Source of the DNA: Diospyros lotus
Taxonomy: Eukaryota; Streptophyta; Magnoliopsida; Ericales; Ebenaceae
Direction: 5' to 3'
Assembly: GCF_014633365.1 (NCBI RefSeq)
Contig: NC_068339.1
Location: 13,353,925 to 13,417,924 of the forward strand
Length of the DNA: 64,000 nucleotides
Shown here: one piece after another, positions 35,201 to 46,723 of the stretch
Position numbering within the stretch: position 1 is the first letter of the stretch
Layout: each line of letters starts with the position of its first letter
Made by a program: the position numbers and the translations under genes
Notes under the pieces: model-generated
Database searches by the model: none
Seen by the model: the letters and a program-made list of their open reading frames with translations, nothing else
What the model was told of the DNA's origin: nothing

Positions 35201-36101
35201 TTGTCTGTAGTTCCTGTGCTGGACCGGATACATCACCACAATCTCGATCAGCATACCAACAGCAATGGAGCAGATGCAGAAGTTACCGATGGAAGTCAAG
35301 ACCTGATTAAAAGATCACAATCAGAAATCATCAATTAAGTCTAGTGTGCTTTAAGTTATAAGGGGTGTTACAGAAGAAAAGGTAGGTAATAGATAGAATG
35401 AGTAAGTAGGTTTTTACCTGTTGGAAGTGGCCAACTTGGTTGGTGCTATCAACAAGGTGAGCAGCCTTGCCAAAGAAGGTGTGGACACCGGTTGCAATGA
35501 CAACGGCCTCAATCTCACCCTGCTTGCAGGTGGAACCAGAGAACACTTCATCTCCGGGGTGCTTTGATACTGGCAAGGATTCTCCAGTGAGCGCAGACTG
35601 GTCGATCTTAAGGGGATCGCCTTCCAGCAGACGGGCATCTGCTGGGATGATATCTCCCAGCTTGACACTGATCAAGTCCCCCGGGACTAAGATGGATGCA
35701 TCCTGCTCGCTCCATTTCCCATCTCTCAAAACCTTCACCAAACTCAACACAGTGAGCCATATAATCGGATTCAATTGGCCTAATTAACCAGAGCTAACTA
35801 GACATGGACATGAACAAGGTCCATAGAAACTTACCTTGCTTTTGGGAGCTAGACCTGCCATGAGAGCAGCAGCAGCATTTCCTGCACTGTTCTCTTCAAT
35901 GAAACTGATGGTTGAGTTGATGATCAGCAACACAACAATTCCCAAGAAGTCTTGCCAGTCCGGAGGCTCGCCCTGCATTAGAGGCATTGTTAGATATCGG
36001 GGCATAAAGATATAACGTAAATCTGTTGAGGTCGAACCATTGTGTCTTTTTTTTTTTTTCATTTTTTTTCTTGATTTATGTATATTTGGTTGGTGTATGG
36101 G

Positions 36102-36134
<33 letters not shown>

Positions 36135-36697
36135 GGGGTACCCCTCCATTGGCCAAAACAATGGCCATGATGGCAGCGGACTCCATGACCCACGACAGAG
36201 GATTCCACATGAATCCGAGATACTTGAGAAACTTGCTCTCCTGTCAGAAAGTTTTGCATCATCAGTGTCGGTGAAAATTCATGAACAAAGAAAGATTTGA
36301 AAGTTTCAAGAACAGGAGAGATCTGAGATCAGCATCAGCAGTAACAGTAGCAGGAGTAATGCTATTTGGCCCATCACAATAGCAGTACCTTCTTCTCCTC
36401 AAGCTTGTTGGGTCCGAAGATTTGAAGTCTCTTTTCTCCCTCCTCCTGTGACAATCCTTCCCGCGTGCATTTCAGCTGCTTGAAAACCTCCTCAACCGGT
36501 ATGCTTTCCTGCACATCCATTCAATAATATCATTTATCATCATCCTCCTCCTCCTCTTGGAATGTGCATTTGGTTGAATATGAAAACCAAACCGTATATT
36601 TCAATTTAAATATATTTCTAAACAATACTTAGTAATTTAATCAAACAGTGCATGAAATCATTTCGATTTTGTTTGATTCAATTTGTGATTTCGATCG

Positions 36698-36730
<33 letters not shown>

Positions 36731-36857
36731 ATATAAGAACTATATTTATGGTTTTGTTTTTGCTTTTGTATTTTTTGTTTTAGCGCAGGGCGATGGGGCT
36801 TGCCAGATCGACTTGCTGATTTCGGATTTCCTCCAAGGAGACGTCGCCGGCGGCCAT
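32284..36857 (-). CDS. AHA: Plasma-membrane H+-ATPase (P3A type), complete, 15 exons
   Basis: Minus-strand exons in transcript order: 36804-36857, 36389-36508, 36142-36240, 35835-35972, 35418-35732, 34976-35302, 34768-34887, 34525-34647, 34337-34441, 33922-34231, 33320-33834, 33071-33244, 32807-32989, 32516-32697, 32284-32380. They join in frame to 953 residues, the normal length. The enzyme pumps protons out of the cell at the cost of ATP. All key parts are present: TGES in the actuator, CSDKTGTLT with the phosphorylated Asp, [35 protein letters not shown] in M4, NST in M2 and ILNDGT in M6 (the transport Asp). The C-terminal autoinhibitory domain is intact ([27 protein letters not shown]) and ends in HYTV, whose penultimate Thr is the known 14-3-3 binding site. 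The start [18 protein letters not shown] is the only in-frame ATG before the conserved SLEEI block. Intron 1 uses a GC donor. The subfamily member is not assignable here. Confidence 0.95.
33245..33319 (-). other. 75-nt in-frame, stop-free intron of the H+-ATPase gene
   Basis: Donor TCA|GTGAGT and acceptor TTTACAG|AAA bound a segment of exactly 25 codons without a stop. Splicing joins DFFS to KTFGVKS, as the family requires between M8 and M9. Retention would insert 25 residues at a luminal/extracellular loop without shifting the frame. Confidence 0.8.
36101..36138. repeat. GA microsatellite and G-run beside an H+-ATPase splice donor
   Basis: (GA)n at 36101-36124 followed by a run of G to 36138. 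On the gene's strand the intron 3 donor GTACCC (from 36141) leads straight into a C-run and a CT repeat. Confidence 0.85.
36509..36803 (-). other. Intron 1 of the H+-ATPase gene, GC-AG type, with a TG microsatellite
   Basis: Exon 1 ends GTCGATCTG and the intron starts GCAAGC; it ends TGTGCAG before GAAAGCATACC. The family-conserved V-D-L-E junction fixes the donor, and no GT alternative keeps it. The intron contains (TA)n at 36699-36709 and (TG)n at 36709-36730. Confidence 0.75.
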
Positions 36858-37256
36858 GGCAAATGCGAACTGTAATGGAGAAAGTGCGAGCGAGGGCGGC
36901 GTTATATATCTCTCTCCCAATTCAGCTCGAGGAGTCTTAAATCTCTCTCTTCTCTGCGTGTGCTCCCACGGTGTCTCCTTGTTTCAGGCCGTCGCCATGG
37001 CCATGAAGAATCAAGCAATGAGGAGGCAAGCGATCAGCGAGGCCCCGAAGGAGGGAGACAGAGTGGGGGTGGCATTTGCAGGAGCCCCCATGGCTGCATT
37101 TAAAGCCACGCAGCAGCTTCTGGAGGACGACGACGAAGTGGTCAACCTGCGACTCCCGAACGACCGCATGCTTGCATGGCTGTTGTGGTTTAGCTCCGTG
37201 GCCCTCCATGATCCTCGCTTTCTCTCAATGCATGTGGAAATCAGTGTTTAAATTTA
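36858..37256 (-). promoter_or_regulatory. Promoter/leader region of the H+-ATPase gene
   Basis: A TATATAA box on the minus strand (36902-36908) lies 45 bases before the start codon, followed by a CT/GA-rich stretch. It would give a very short leader; an upstream start with a longer leader is also possible. The region is GC-rich for this window and open in both directions (131 codons plus strand, 90 codons minus strand). I recognise neither product and treat both as chance frames in the leader/promoter. Confidence 0.45.
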
Positions 37257-39230
37257 GGGATTCACTCTTTCATTCGTTGGCAAAATAAAATAAAAATTAC
37301 AATTATTAATCATAAACATATCATTCTTATATGTTATTCAAACGAATTTAAATTATTAAATGAAATACATTGGACGAGTAATTAATCCACTAAAGTTAAG
37401 TAATAACTAATATTTTTAAAAAAGAGTTTTTATTTGCGAAGAAAACTCAACGACGATCTTACGTTATGATTTTAGTAAATTATATTTTATAAATAAAAAA
37501 TTTCTCGCAGCACTTCCATCATAAACCTTCTGTCCATATAATATTAGTCTCCCATCACTTTCTTCCTTCGTTTTTTGGTTTTGATTTAAGAGAATTTATA
37601 ATTATTATATTTCTATTTATTCGTTTAAATTCATCAAATATATATAATAGTTTATAAATTATGCATATCTAAGTAAGTATTATAAAAATGTATGTATGAG
37701 CTGATTCTAAAGAATTTGAATTTTATTGGTAGAAGCTACTATTATGATCCCTATCAATAAATCAGCTTAAAAGTAACATTGACCTTTTTTATATATGTAT
37801 TGTTGAGATGGCTATTTCTATGATTTTGTTAGTAATACTTCATTGATAATGTGCATGGTATTATGTATTTGTTTCTTATGTACTTGTGTAGTTTTTATTA
37901 TTTTATAAATAAAAATAAATTTACTCACTGTAATATAATATTAATTACTATACTAATGCATTAATTTTTAAAAATTATACCGTTTACGTTTTATAATTAT
38001 ACTAATCTATTTTGAAATTTTAAAATTGCATCAATTTTTTTTTACACTATTCGGTTATAATTTTTTTTCACTATTTTAAAATTATTCTGGGTGTTTTATT
38101 TGAGAATAACTTTGGTTGGAAGGTTAAATTTGAGGCATACATTGAATTTGTATAGGAGATCACTGGGGCATTCATAATTAATTCAAAATAAATATATAAA
38201 ATTATTTTTAATTTTTTTATAAGAAAAAAATATTTTTGTTTAAAATAAATTAATTAATTACACTCTATAGGCATTTTATGTAACATATTTAAAATACGCT
38301 TAATGAGATTTTCAAACTTTTTCATCAATCGCAACTAGGACCTCGTTGAAGCAGCATTCATTAAGTTTCTTTCTCTCCAACAAATATTCTCAAGCAATTT
38401 AAAGGTATCAATTATGATTTGTTTTGTTTTTCATTATTTTTATTTTTGTGTTCACATTATTTATTAAACTGTGTAGAATGATTGTGATTGTGAGTAGAAC
38501 ACGTATTTTGATTAGATATCATTCTAGATCTGATTGATTTGCGTGAATTTTTTTTTTTCAAAACTGCACATCATAATAGGGTTTCGTGGCCCCACTAAAC
38601 TCAATCAGGTTTAAATTTTTTTTATTACGTGAATCTAAATTTAAATATCCTTGTATATGTGATTTTTATTTAATAATATACTTGTCTAAATAATTTGATG
38701 TATTATTCAATATATGTTTGTTAGTAAATTAATTTAAATTTGATGTTATCATATTATTTAACAAAAAAAAATTTAACTTTTTAAAAAATTAAATTAAAAA
38801 CTAAACACTTAAAAACCATCATTTGTGCTTCTTCCAAAATTTTTTAGTGTAATTTTTATTTTTTTTCATAAACTACATATTTAGTTAAAATTAGAAGATG
38901 ATATTAATAATAAGATTGATGTTTTATAAGTTAAAAATAATGAATTTGAATTAAAAAAAAATAAAATACACATTTTAAAAAATAAATAAACTTTTTATAC
39001 ATGCTAATAGTTAGAATCGGCTTTAATTGGGGAATTTAACTCGGTATGGATTACCGACTTGTGCGCGCGTGTGTCCCATTGCACCTATAGTGATGGTGAG
39101 ACTAATTTCTTCTTTTGAATCTTACAGCAATAGATGTAGCATCGTTGGTCATCGTGTGGAACAGAAAATGGAATGATAATAAATACGTAAGTGGTAATAA
39201 GATGTGTTTAGGGGCCTACAAGAATGTGAC
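37257..39230. other. AT-rich intergenic region
   Basis: No gene recognised; stops in all frames, with poly-A/T runs. The right part may contain the 5' non-coding portion of the Mutator-like element that follows, whose terminal repeat I could not locate. Confidence 0.45.
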
Positions 39231-39787
39231 TTTTACTGAATTGGTTATATTATTTACACAGTGACGAGAATTGATAAAACAAGGTACAACATCGACATTC
39301 ATTTTGTAATGGAACCCTCAAGCATTCTTCCAGCTAATAAGTTCTTTATCAAGGATGATCATGGTGTCAGATTTATTATGTTCGATGAAAGCAGATATAA
39401 AGTGATCTATATTGATATGATTTACAAAGATATTAGAGTTTTTAATCTACATACTCAGCCGCAAAATCAATCGCCTTCATATAGTCGTGGTAATCAGGAT
39501 TCAAGTGTTTCCATTCTACTTACATCTCCATGTAGTTCACTGTAGAACGATGATTTTGATATATATGGTATAACTGGTTTGTCAAATGATATTGCACACA
39601 TAGATAATAGTAATAATGAAACAAATGATAATCACATAAATGATGGTGATAATGAAACAAGTGATAGTGGTGGTGATGATGAAGGAAGAGTCAGTTTGGA
39701 ATATCCGGAAAGTAAGATTTTCAGGTTCACAATTTGAAGATAACCCTTTACAAAGGAATTGGATTGTTCCCGATGTAGAAGATTATG

Positions 39788-42325
39788 TGTAATACCCGAG
39801 AAATTCTAAAGGACTCAAGGGTAATTTATCTTGGGAGCAAAAATGGAATTTAAGGATAAATGAAGGGTATAACGGTAATTTATTACTGTAAAGATGATCG
39901 AATCGACTGCCGGAAGTGCCCTGGAGTCGAGATGCCAAAAGAAAATGATGTGGCATTAATGAGCACCCCGAGATAGGATTTATGGTGCCGAAAGAAATCG
40001 AATCAGGAACAGTTTTCGGTACAGCTAAAATGTAATTGCCAATTAGGCTGCAATACCGAATTGTTATAGACGACTTCCTGGAAGTCAACGGAAGCTTGAG
40101 GGGGCTTCAGTTTTTCATGAAGAACAACCCTTCAGAGGTTTCAGGAAGAAACGAGAGGATTTGAGGCCAAAACGAAGATTCGGGCCTAAGTGCAGTTTTT
40201 AAAAATTGCTAGAGGGAGGACGAAACGATGATTTTTCAGAATTCTCAAAGGTCAAAATGATGTTTTAGGACTCGATGGTCTTAAATGCAATTATAGAAAG
40301 TTGAGGGGTTAAGTGAAAAGAGCCAAAGTGAGATAGCCTAAAAGTTAAGGGGTCAAACTGAAATTTTTCAAAGTTTGGCCAATGGGATCCGACCATCAGG
40401 TCGCTGGTCGTCGATTTCGGCCGATCCAGCCATGGGGATGGCACGAGGCTTGGTCGAGGAGGAACTTTTGTAAAGGAAAGAGGCGACAACAGCCATCATG
40501 ATGGCTAGAAAAGCAAGAAAAAGCAACCGAAAGTGGTTGTGCGATGGAGCTCCTGCAACTCGATTTTTTTGTCGGGTGAGGCTGCCTCGAGGTCAATCTG
40601 AGGTAGGTTTAACCTCTAAGGGGCTTGGGTTGCCTGAGCAAGGCCATTTGGACGCTCCATTTTGTCTATAAATAGGAGCTCGAATGGCCGAAAATTTTCA
40701 GAGAGGAAAGCTTCAAATCGAGGGCCTTTTCGATCGAATTGGCATTCCAAAATAAGGGGATTTTGAAGCCCATAAGGGGTAGAATCATTCTGGAGATTTT
40801 GAGCCATTTTGGTGAAGGTTTGAAGCTGATTCGAAGCTCGACGAAAAATGGAGGCGGGTGGGCTGGCCGAGACTTCAAACGCCTAATGGGAGGTCTTCCG
40901 GTGCTATTTTGAGACTCAAACTTGGCCATGAGGATCGAATTGAAGAGAGGAAAAAGATGGCATGGTTTTCTTCGATCACCGGCACGGCCGTCGCCGGAGA
41001 AGACGACCGGCGCATGGGTCGTCTTCCTTGGGCCCGTGAGGGCGCGTCCCTACGTGGAAAAATGTGAGAAAAATCTCTTAATTCCTAGAAATTTGTGATC
41101 TTGAAATGTGTGCAAAAAGATTGAGATTTGGGATTCCCAATGTCTCGGTTTTAGAGCTAAAAATCCTCGTTTTGCATGAAAATGCAACACCCGGGTAAGT
41201 CTAGTATTTTTCCCTTGAAGTTTATAACCTAGAATGAATTGTTGTGAAATTAGATTTGAGAAAATAGTATTGAGGTATTTATTGGAATTTTTGAAAAGGA
41301 AAAATGAAAGAAAATGAAGGAAAAATGAAATAAATGGAATATTGAGGATATTTAGTGATTAAATATCATTTTCATGATTGAGGTGATTGAGATGATGTAA
41401 TTGGTGCAACTTTTTTGAGTTGGCACGAGAATCGAGGTTGGGCACGTATATCGAGACGATGCGCACTTTTCGAGGTATCTTGATCTTTGGAAAAATGTGA
41501 GTTTTCCTATCCTACATGATATGATTGTTTATTATGCATGATATTTATGAAAGATATGATTGCTTATATATGCATAATATTTATGAAAGATATGATTCAT
41601 TTTGTTATATTGCATGGAAAGTCGTGATAATTGCATGGTACGATATTATTGTCATGTTGATATTTGTGCATGGGAATGGGATGTCGCCCCCAGAGTGTAG
41701 CCGTAATTCCCCAAGGGCGTTGAGGGAATAACATTAGGCTTATCCTGTAGAGGTTCGGGATTTGCCTAGGATTCCTAGTCAGGCTTGCGGGTTAGGGAAG
41801 TTACACTAAAGGCAAATGTTGTTCATGTTATTGCATCATGCATTCATATATATGTTTTGGACCCTCACTAGAAGTTTCATCTTCTAATGGTTTATGCCCT
41901 TGGAACATTCCACGTTCCAGTTTAGACTTGCAGCTCAGGCAAAGAACATGTTGAGATATGACGGCATGTGATGGCGTGGCCGATGGATTCAGCGAGCTGA
42001 CTCGGTTATTTCTTAGCTGATGTTTTATTGATGATTAGCCTTTTTAGAATATTATGGAATCTCTATGTATTTATGTATTTCAATATTGAGGATATGATGT
42101 TAACTATGGTACGGATTCTTATGCTATAAATAAAGTGATTTGATTATGTACCATATCAGGTTTCGATTATCGCTTCCGCATTTTTAATGATTTGCTGGGG
42201 GTTTTGTTTGGAACTCGGTACTTAAGGTTTAAGTTATGTACCGAGAAAGAAAGAAAAAAATAATTTATGCATATTTGGGCCCTAGCATAGTGACACGCTC
42301 GGTAAAAGAAAAATGAGGTGTTACA
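39788..42325 (+). mobile_element. Solo LTR, 2.5 kb, inserted in the MULE
   Basis: Begins TGTAATACCC, ends GAGGTGTTACA, with a perfect 5-bp duplication TTATG (39783-39787 and 42326-42330). It shares sequence with the solo LTR at 4210-6355, for example the GAAGCTTGAGGGGGCTTCA block near 40090 and 4318, and the reading frame at 41525-41731. A TATA box (TCTATAAATAG) lies near 40666 and an ATAAATAAAG signal near 42125. No internal retroelement region is present. Confidence 0.75.
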
Positions 42326-43399
42326 TTATGCAATTGAGATAACGCGACCTGAAGTGCCGACTCCCTACTAAGGTGATATTTTTAATCAAGGTGCATTATT
42401 TAAAAGTAAACAGAAACTGATTTTGGCATTTGAACACAATTGTGTTGATGTGAAGATGGACTATCAAATCAGACGTACATGCACGGTTCGATTTGAGATC
42501 GGTTGCAAAGATGTGAACTTCAAATTTTTGCTTTGTGCAAGATGCAGACCCAGTTGTTCATTTTAGCATGTGGTGAAGTTTATATCGGGTCGCACATGTA
42601 CTCTGAACGTCTACAATTCATATTTTCGGAGTGTGAAGGCTATTGTAATCGAAAGTTTATTCTTAAAAAGAGTGATGCGTGGTGAATATACATCTAAAAT
42701 GCTAATGTAGGAGTTGCTGGAGCAGTATAGTGTGTAGATCATGTGCACTAAAGTTTGGAGGTCGTTACAACATGCAAAGAGACTCACTTATGGCAATGCA
42801 GATGAGTTATTTCAACAGCCACCCTCATATTTTCACATATTAAAAGAAACAAATCTTAGCAGTATCACTGTAATAAACACAAATGAAAATAATCATTTCT
42901 TATATTCATTTTTTTACACTTGAATCTTCCCTTCAGGGTTTTTGGATTGACATAAGATCGATTGTTGCTGTTGATGCCATCCATTTGAAAGGTGAATACA
43001 AATGGATGATTTTTGTTACCACTTACAAAGATAAGGAGGAGATGATTTATCCCATCGCTTTTGGATTTAGAGATGGTAAGTCTAACAGGTCATGGATTTA
43101 GTTTTTGACAAAATTGAAAAAAGCTATCGGTGTGCGGGATAATTTGGTCATCGTATTCGATCATCACTAAAGCATTGCGAATGCGATTAGCTGTGTTTTC
43201 CCTTTTGTCTCACATGTGTCTTGTTTCTTCCACCTTAAGCAAAACCTAAAGAGATGGTGTAGACAATAAAATGACATGATGGATACATTCCATCGTGCAA
43301 CATACAGCTACACTTCAGTAGAGTGTGACATATACTTGGTAGAAATTCAGTCGATGCATTCTTAGACGCATCTGACACTGGTGGAAGCAAAACTAGAAA

Positions 43400-43920
43400 A
43401 ATGGTGATAAGGGAATATTTACAGGGGGTAATTTTACTGTACTACCCTTGGGAGGTTACCATTAACTTGGAGCCATGCGTGCCAGTAAAAGCTAATATGC
43501 AATCACCACGTGTCTTTATAATCTCTATTATGATTTTGAATTGGAAAGAGATAGAGAAGAAGATTCAGTCAACCAATAATATCTCCAACATCTCATGAAT
43601 TATCTCTATTAGGGAATATTATATTTTCTCCCCATGGAAAGGGGATCGACCTCTATTTTTAAAAAATATCTTATCTTCTAAGGGAAAGGCCAGGCGACAT
43701 CTATAAATAGAGGACAGCCTCTACAGGTAGGGGGATCTGATTCCTAAGAGACTCTTCTATTATTTTTTCTATTACTATCTCCAATTTATAACCCTATGAA
43801 CTAACTTAAGCGTCGGAGGGATCATAGGGAGCAAGTCCCCACCCTTTTTGCAAGTACTTGGTCCGGGACAGAAGAAGGTGATCGACTCTGCATCATCAAG
43901 CGGTTACGTACATATTATAA
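43400..43920 (+). mobile_element. Probable LTR-derived insertion within the MULE
   Basis: MULE coding similarity stops after LVEAKLEKW (to 43399) and resumes about 43935. The intervening block contains TATA-type sequence (CATCTATAAATAG, about 43699-43711) and a GCGTCGGAGGGAT motif (about 43812) of the kind seen in plant LTRs. I found no clear terminal pair or target duplication, so the limits and class are uncertain. Confidence 0.4.
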
Positions 43921-44429
43921 GAGAAGAAGATATTCCATGATGACCACCAACATTGCCGAGTCTCTTAATAAATGCATGATTAAAGCACGTTGATTGTCTA
44001 TAACAAGTGTACATAAATTTCTGAGACACATGCTTCATAAATTGTTCAACGATAGACGAGCTGCTGCTGCCAAACTCGAAATTGATGTTACCTTTGCTGT
44101 AGTGGCATATATCAACTTTGTAAACTTATATCTCATTACATTCCCAAAAGTAGAATGAAATATATTATTTTATAGATCAATGAATACCTATAACATACAT
44201 CCATTTATCCACACATCCATACAATTATATAAGTCCATGATCATCCTTCCAATTCAATCTTATTGAACATTATGGTTTAAGATTAATATCCTTGTTAATG
44301 TAATATGCATCATTTTTCAGGTCATTGATATCTTATATCATGAGCATTAATTGGTTATGTATTATATCAATCACATTGCATAAAAATAGAAATCGAAAAA
44401 ACTCCAAAAATTTCAAACAAGGCTGAAAT

Positions 44430-45060
44430 CGGTTAACAGTTACAAGCCAAATTGTTGACAGCTTTTGGGTTTTGGTGGGAACTGTCGACAACTTATTTCA
44501 AACTGTTGATAGTTTTTGGGTTTTGCTCAAAACAGTCGACAATTCTTCTATTCGATTGACAGTTCACCAAGGCCAAAGTCTAGAAATGTCGATCGATGGA
44601 TGCAGGCTGTCAACCGGTAGATTCCAAATCTACAAAAACAGAGAGTATTTTCTAACCCGAAACACATACACATCACAATTACAATTGCATAGGATATGAA
44701 AACGAGCCGAGACTCTGATACCACTGATGAGGAATGCCATTAATAAGTGTACCAATGCAACGGTTTAACTGATTTTCAAAAACTTTTTTTGAAAACACAT
44801 GAAAAGCCAGCGAAAACATAAACCAAAATCACATTGCAAGACTCGTTTCGATGTCCATATGCTAACCAAAACTAAACCATGCCATAAGAGGTTTAATAGG
44901 TATACCTTTCAACTCTTGAAGGGTGATGTAGAGGCTAAAATTCTCCAGGTAGTAACAATTATTTGCTCCAAAAATAGCTCTCGAAACTTCTTTGCTTAGA
45001 CCAAATTGTCCCCTGAAAATACAAGGGGCTTATCGAGTCCACACTCTAGCAAGGTGGTGA
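44430..45060 (-). mobile_element. LTR retrotransposon remnant with primer-binding site
   Basis: On the minus strand TGGTATCAGAGTC (44711-44723) matches the usual initiator-Met tRNA primer site and directly follows a sequence ending in CCTCATCA, so the 5' LTR would lie to the right (from about 44726). To the left, 44450-44620 holds repeats of a CTGTCGACA-like motif, probably leader sequence. No coding region or second LTR is seen. Confidence 0.4.
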
Positions 45061-45268
45061 ATCCTTTTACTTTCTTTTTGTGCTAGACAGAGAGAGTAAG
45101 GGAGATTAAGGCGAGATGAGTTGGCAGCAACCAAAGCGACGAGAGAGGGGAGGTGACACGTTGACGGCGAGAGAGACGATGGTGACGACATAGATAGAGG
45201 ATGTAGCAGCAGTCAACAAGATGAGTTGGTGATGAGGCGGGTCGACGACGAGAACAACGAACACCTAA

Positions 45269-46127
45269 GGTAGTGTTCTCTTTGTGTTTCATTTTTGAGT
45301 TTTGAGTTTTGAATTCATTTTGAGTTTTGTGTTTTGAGTGTTTGTTTTGAGATTTCTGAAAATGCATTCTTTTTGTCATTTTAAGAAATTGTTTTTCAAA
45401 ACTAAAAATTGAAAACGCGTTTACTTTCAAATTTAAAAAAAAAAATTATTTTATGATATTTTATTCATAAAGCATCATCAAATAAATTATTTTATTCACA
45501 AAATATCATCTACTTAATCCAATTTTTAATTATTTTATTTTTATGCAGTGTATACCTACTTGTTAATGATAATGTCTAAGAATCTATCTTAATAATAATA
45601 AGCTACTTCAACATTTAATGGCTATTTAAATTAAAATTAATTATTATTATTATTTAAAAAATTAAAACAAATATAAAGATGATGAAGTGTATTTTTGTAA
45701 CACTGTATTTTTAATTTTTAAACAATTTTAAAAAACATTGAAGGAGGCGGTGATGCAATCGCAACCGCCTCCTCTACTCTTCCTTTTAAACCTAAAGAGG
45801 AAAAAAAGAAGATGAAAAGCAGAGGAGGTGGCGGATTTGGCTGGAGGAAGCCGTGAACCTGGGCCAATCTGAGTTGCTGGAAGAGGCGGTGGCTGGAGGA
45901 TGAACAACGGTTATGGCTGAGGACGAACGGTAGCGGTGGTTGAGGGCGAACGACGATCGTGGCTAGAGGGCGAACGGCGGCCTCGGAGAGGGTCGATCTG
46001 AGGCGATGGCTGTCGGAGAGGGTCGATCTGAGGCGATGGTGGCTGGAAGAGAACGAACGGCGGCGATTCGAAGGGCTGATCTTGGTCGACGATGGTGTTT
46101 CATAGAGGAGAAGAGTGAAGATCATAC

Positions 46128-46166
<39 letters not shown>

Positions 46167-46385
46167 ATACATAAGGGCAGTAAGGCGTTTTCCGTGTTTT
46201 GGGTTTGGCACCGTGGTTTTGGCTCAAAATGGCCAAAACGTATTTTTGGCGTTTTTAGTTTTGTGTGTAAAGTTTTTTGGTGTTTTGAAAAATGTATTTT
46301 TGAAAATGAGTAAGTAAACGCGTTTTGGATGTTTTGAAAAACTGAAAACAGAAAACAGTCCGAAAATGGCAAAGAGAACAAGCCC
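45269..46385. mobile_element. Tourist-like MITE found only in copy 2
   Basis: The ends GGTAGTGTTCTCTTTG and, as reverse complement, GGGCTTGTTCTCTTTG form an imperfect inverted repeat. TAA flanks both sides (45266-45268, 46386-46388). Copy 1 at about 15238-15252 has the uninterrupted empty site (AACACTTAGATTTTTC). The interior has GTTTTGAG-type repeats at both ends, a GA microsatellite near 46130-46161, and a GC-rich middle with chance open frames. At 1.1 kb it may be a derivative of a larger PIF/Harbinger element. Confidence 0.65.
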
Positions 46386-46723
46386 TAAATTTTTCTCTAG
46401 TTATTCCAAACCTTCACGCTTCGCTTCACTACATTTACAAATTTGCAATCTAGAATTAACATATAATACTATTTATATCATATAAATTATAAATTAATTT
46501 TACATACACCTTTATTTATTTTATTCTAACACTTATATTTTAACTATTTGCTATATATACCCCTATATTTTTAAAATCTACAATTTGCCCCACATTTCTC
46601 TTCCCTTAATTTTTTTAAAAAATATCATTTTTGATATGAAAACGTTTTTCAATCTCGGGAGCAAAATGGAACATCATTAAGATGGGCGGTCGGCAGCCGG
46701 TGCGCCCCCGCGCCACCTAGAGG

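Larger units (their letters stand above)
39240..44130 (+). pseudogene. Mutator-like element (MULE) transposase, degenerate and interrupted
   Basis: Coding remnants run in order on the plus strand. 39261-39700 is an N-terminal region with an acidic, Asn/Asp-rich linker. 42340-42560 is the MuDR-type DNA-binding domain (GALFKSKQKLILAFEHNC and following Cys residues). 42930-43390 is the MULE transposase core (VAVDAIHLKGEYKWMIFVTT, AFGFRDGKSNRSW, and the CFFHLKQNLKRW block). After a further insertion, 43940-44110 is the conserved downstream block (TTNIAESLNKCM). Stops and frameshifts are frequent. A 2.5 kb solo LTR at 39788-42325 splits the N-terminal part from the rest. Terminal inverted repeats were not found, so the limits are those of recognisable coding sequence. 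Confidence 0.75.

Noticed and set aside
35414..35668. Open frames on the other frames and strand within H+-ATPase exons (also 35467-35787, 33621-33902)
   Set aside because: They overlap exons that join perfectly to a conserved P-type ATPase and have no own similarity.
45718..46236. 172-codon minus-strand frame with a long Ser-Leu repeat
   Set aside because: The Ser-Leu run is the GA microsatellite inside a MITE; no domain and absent from copy 1.
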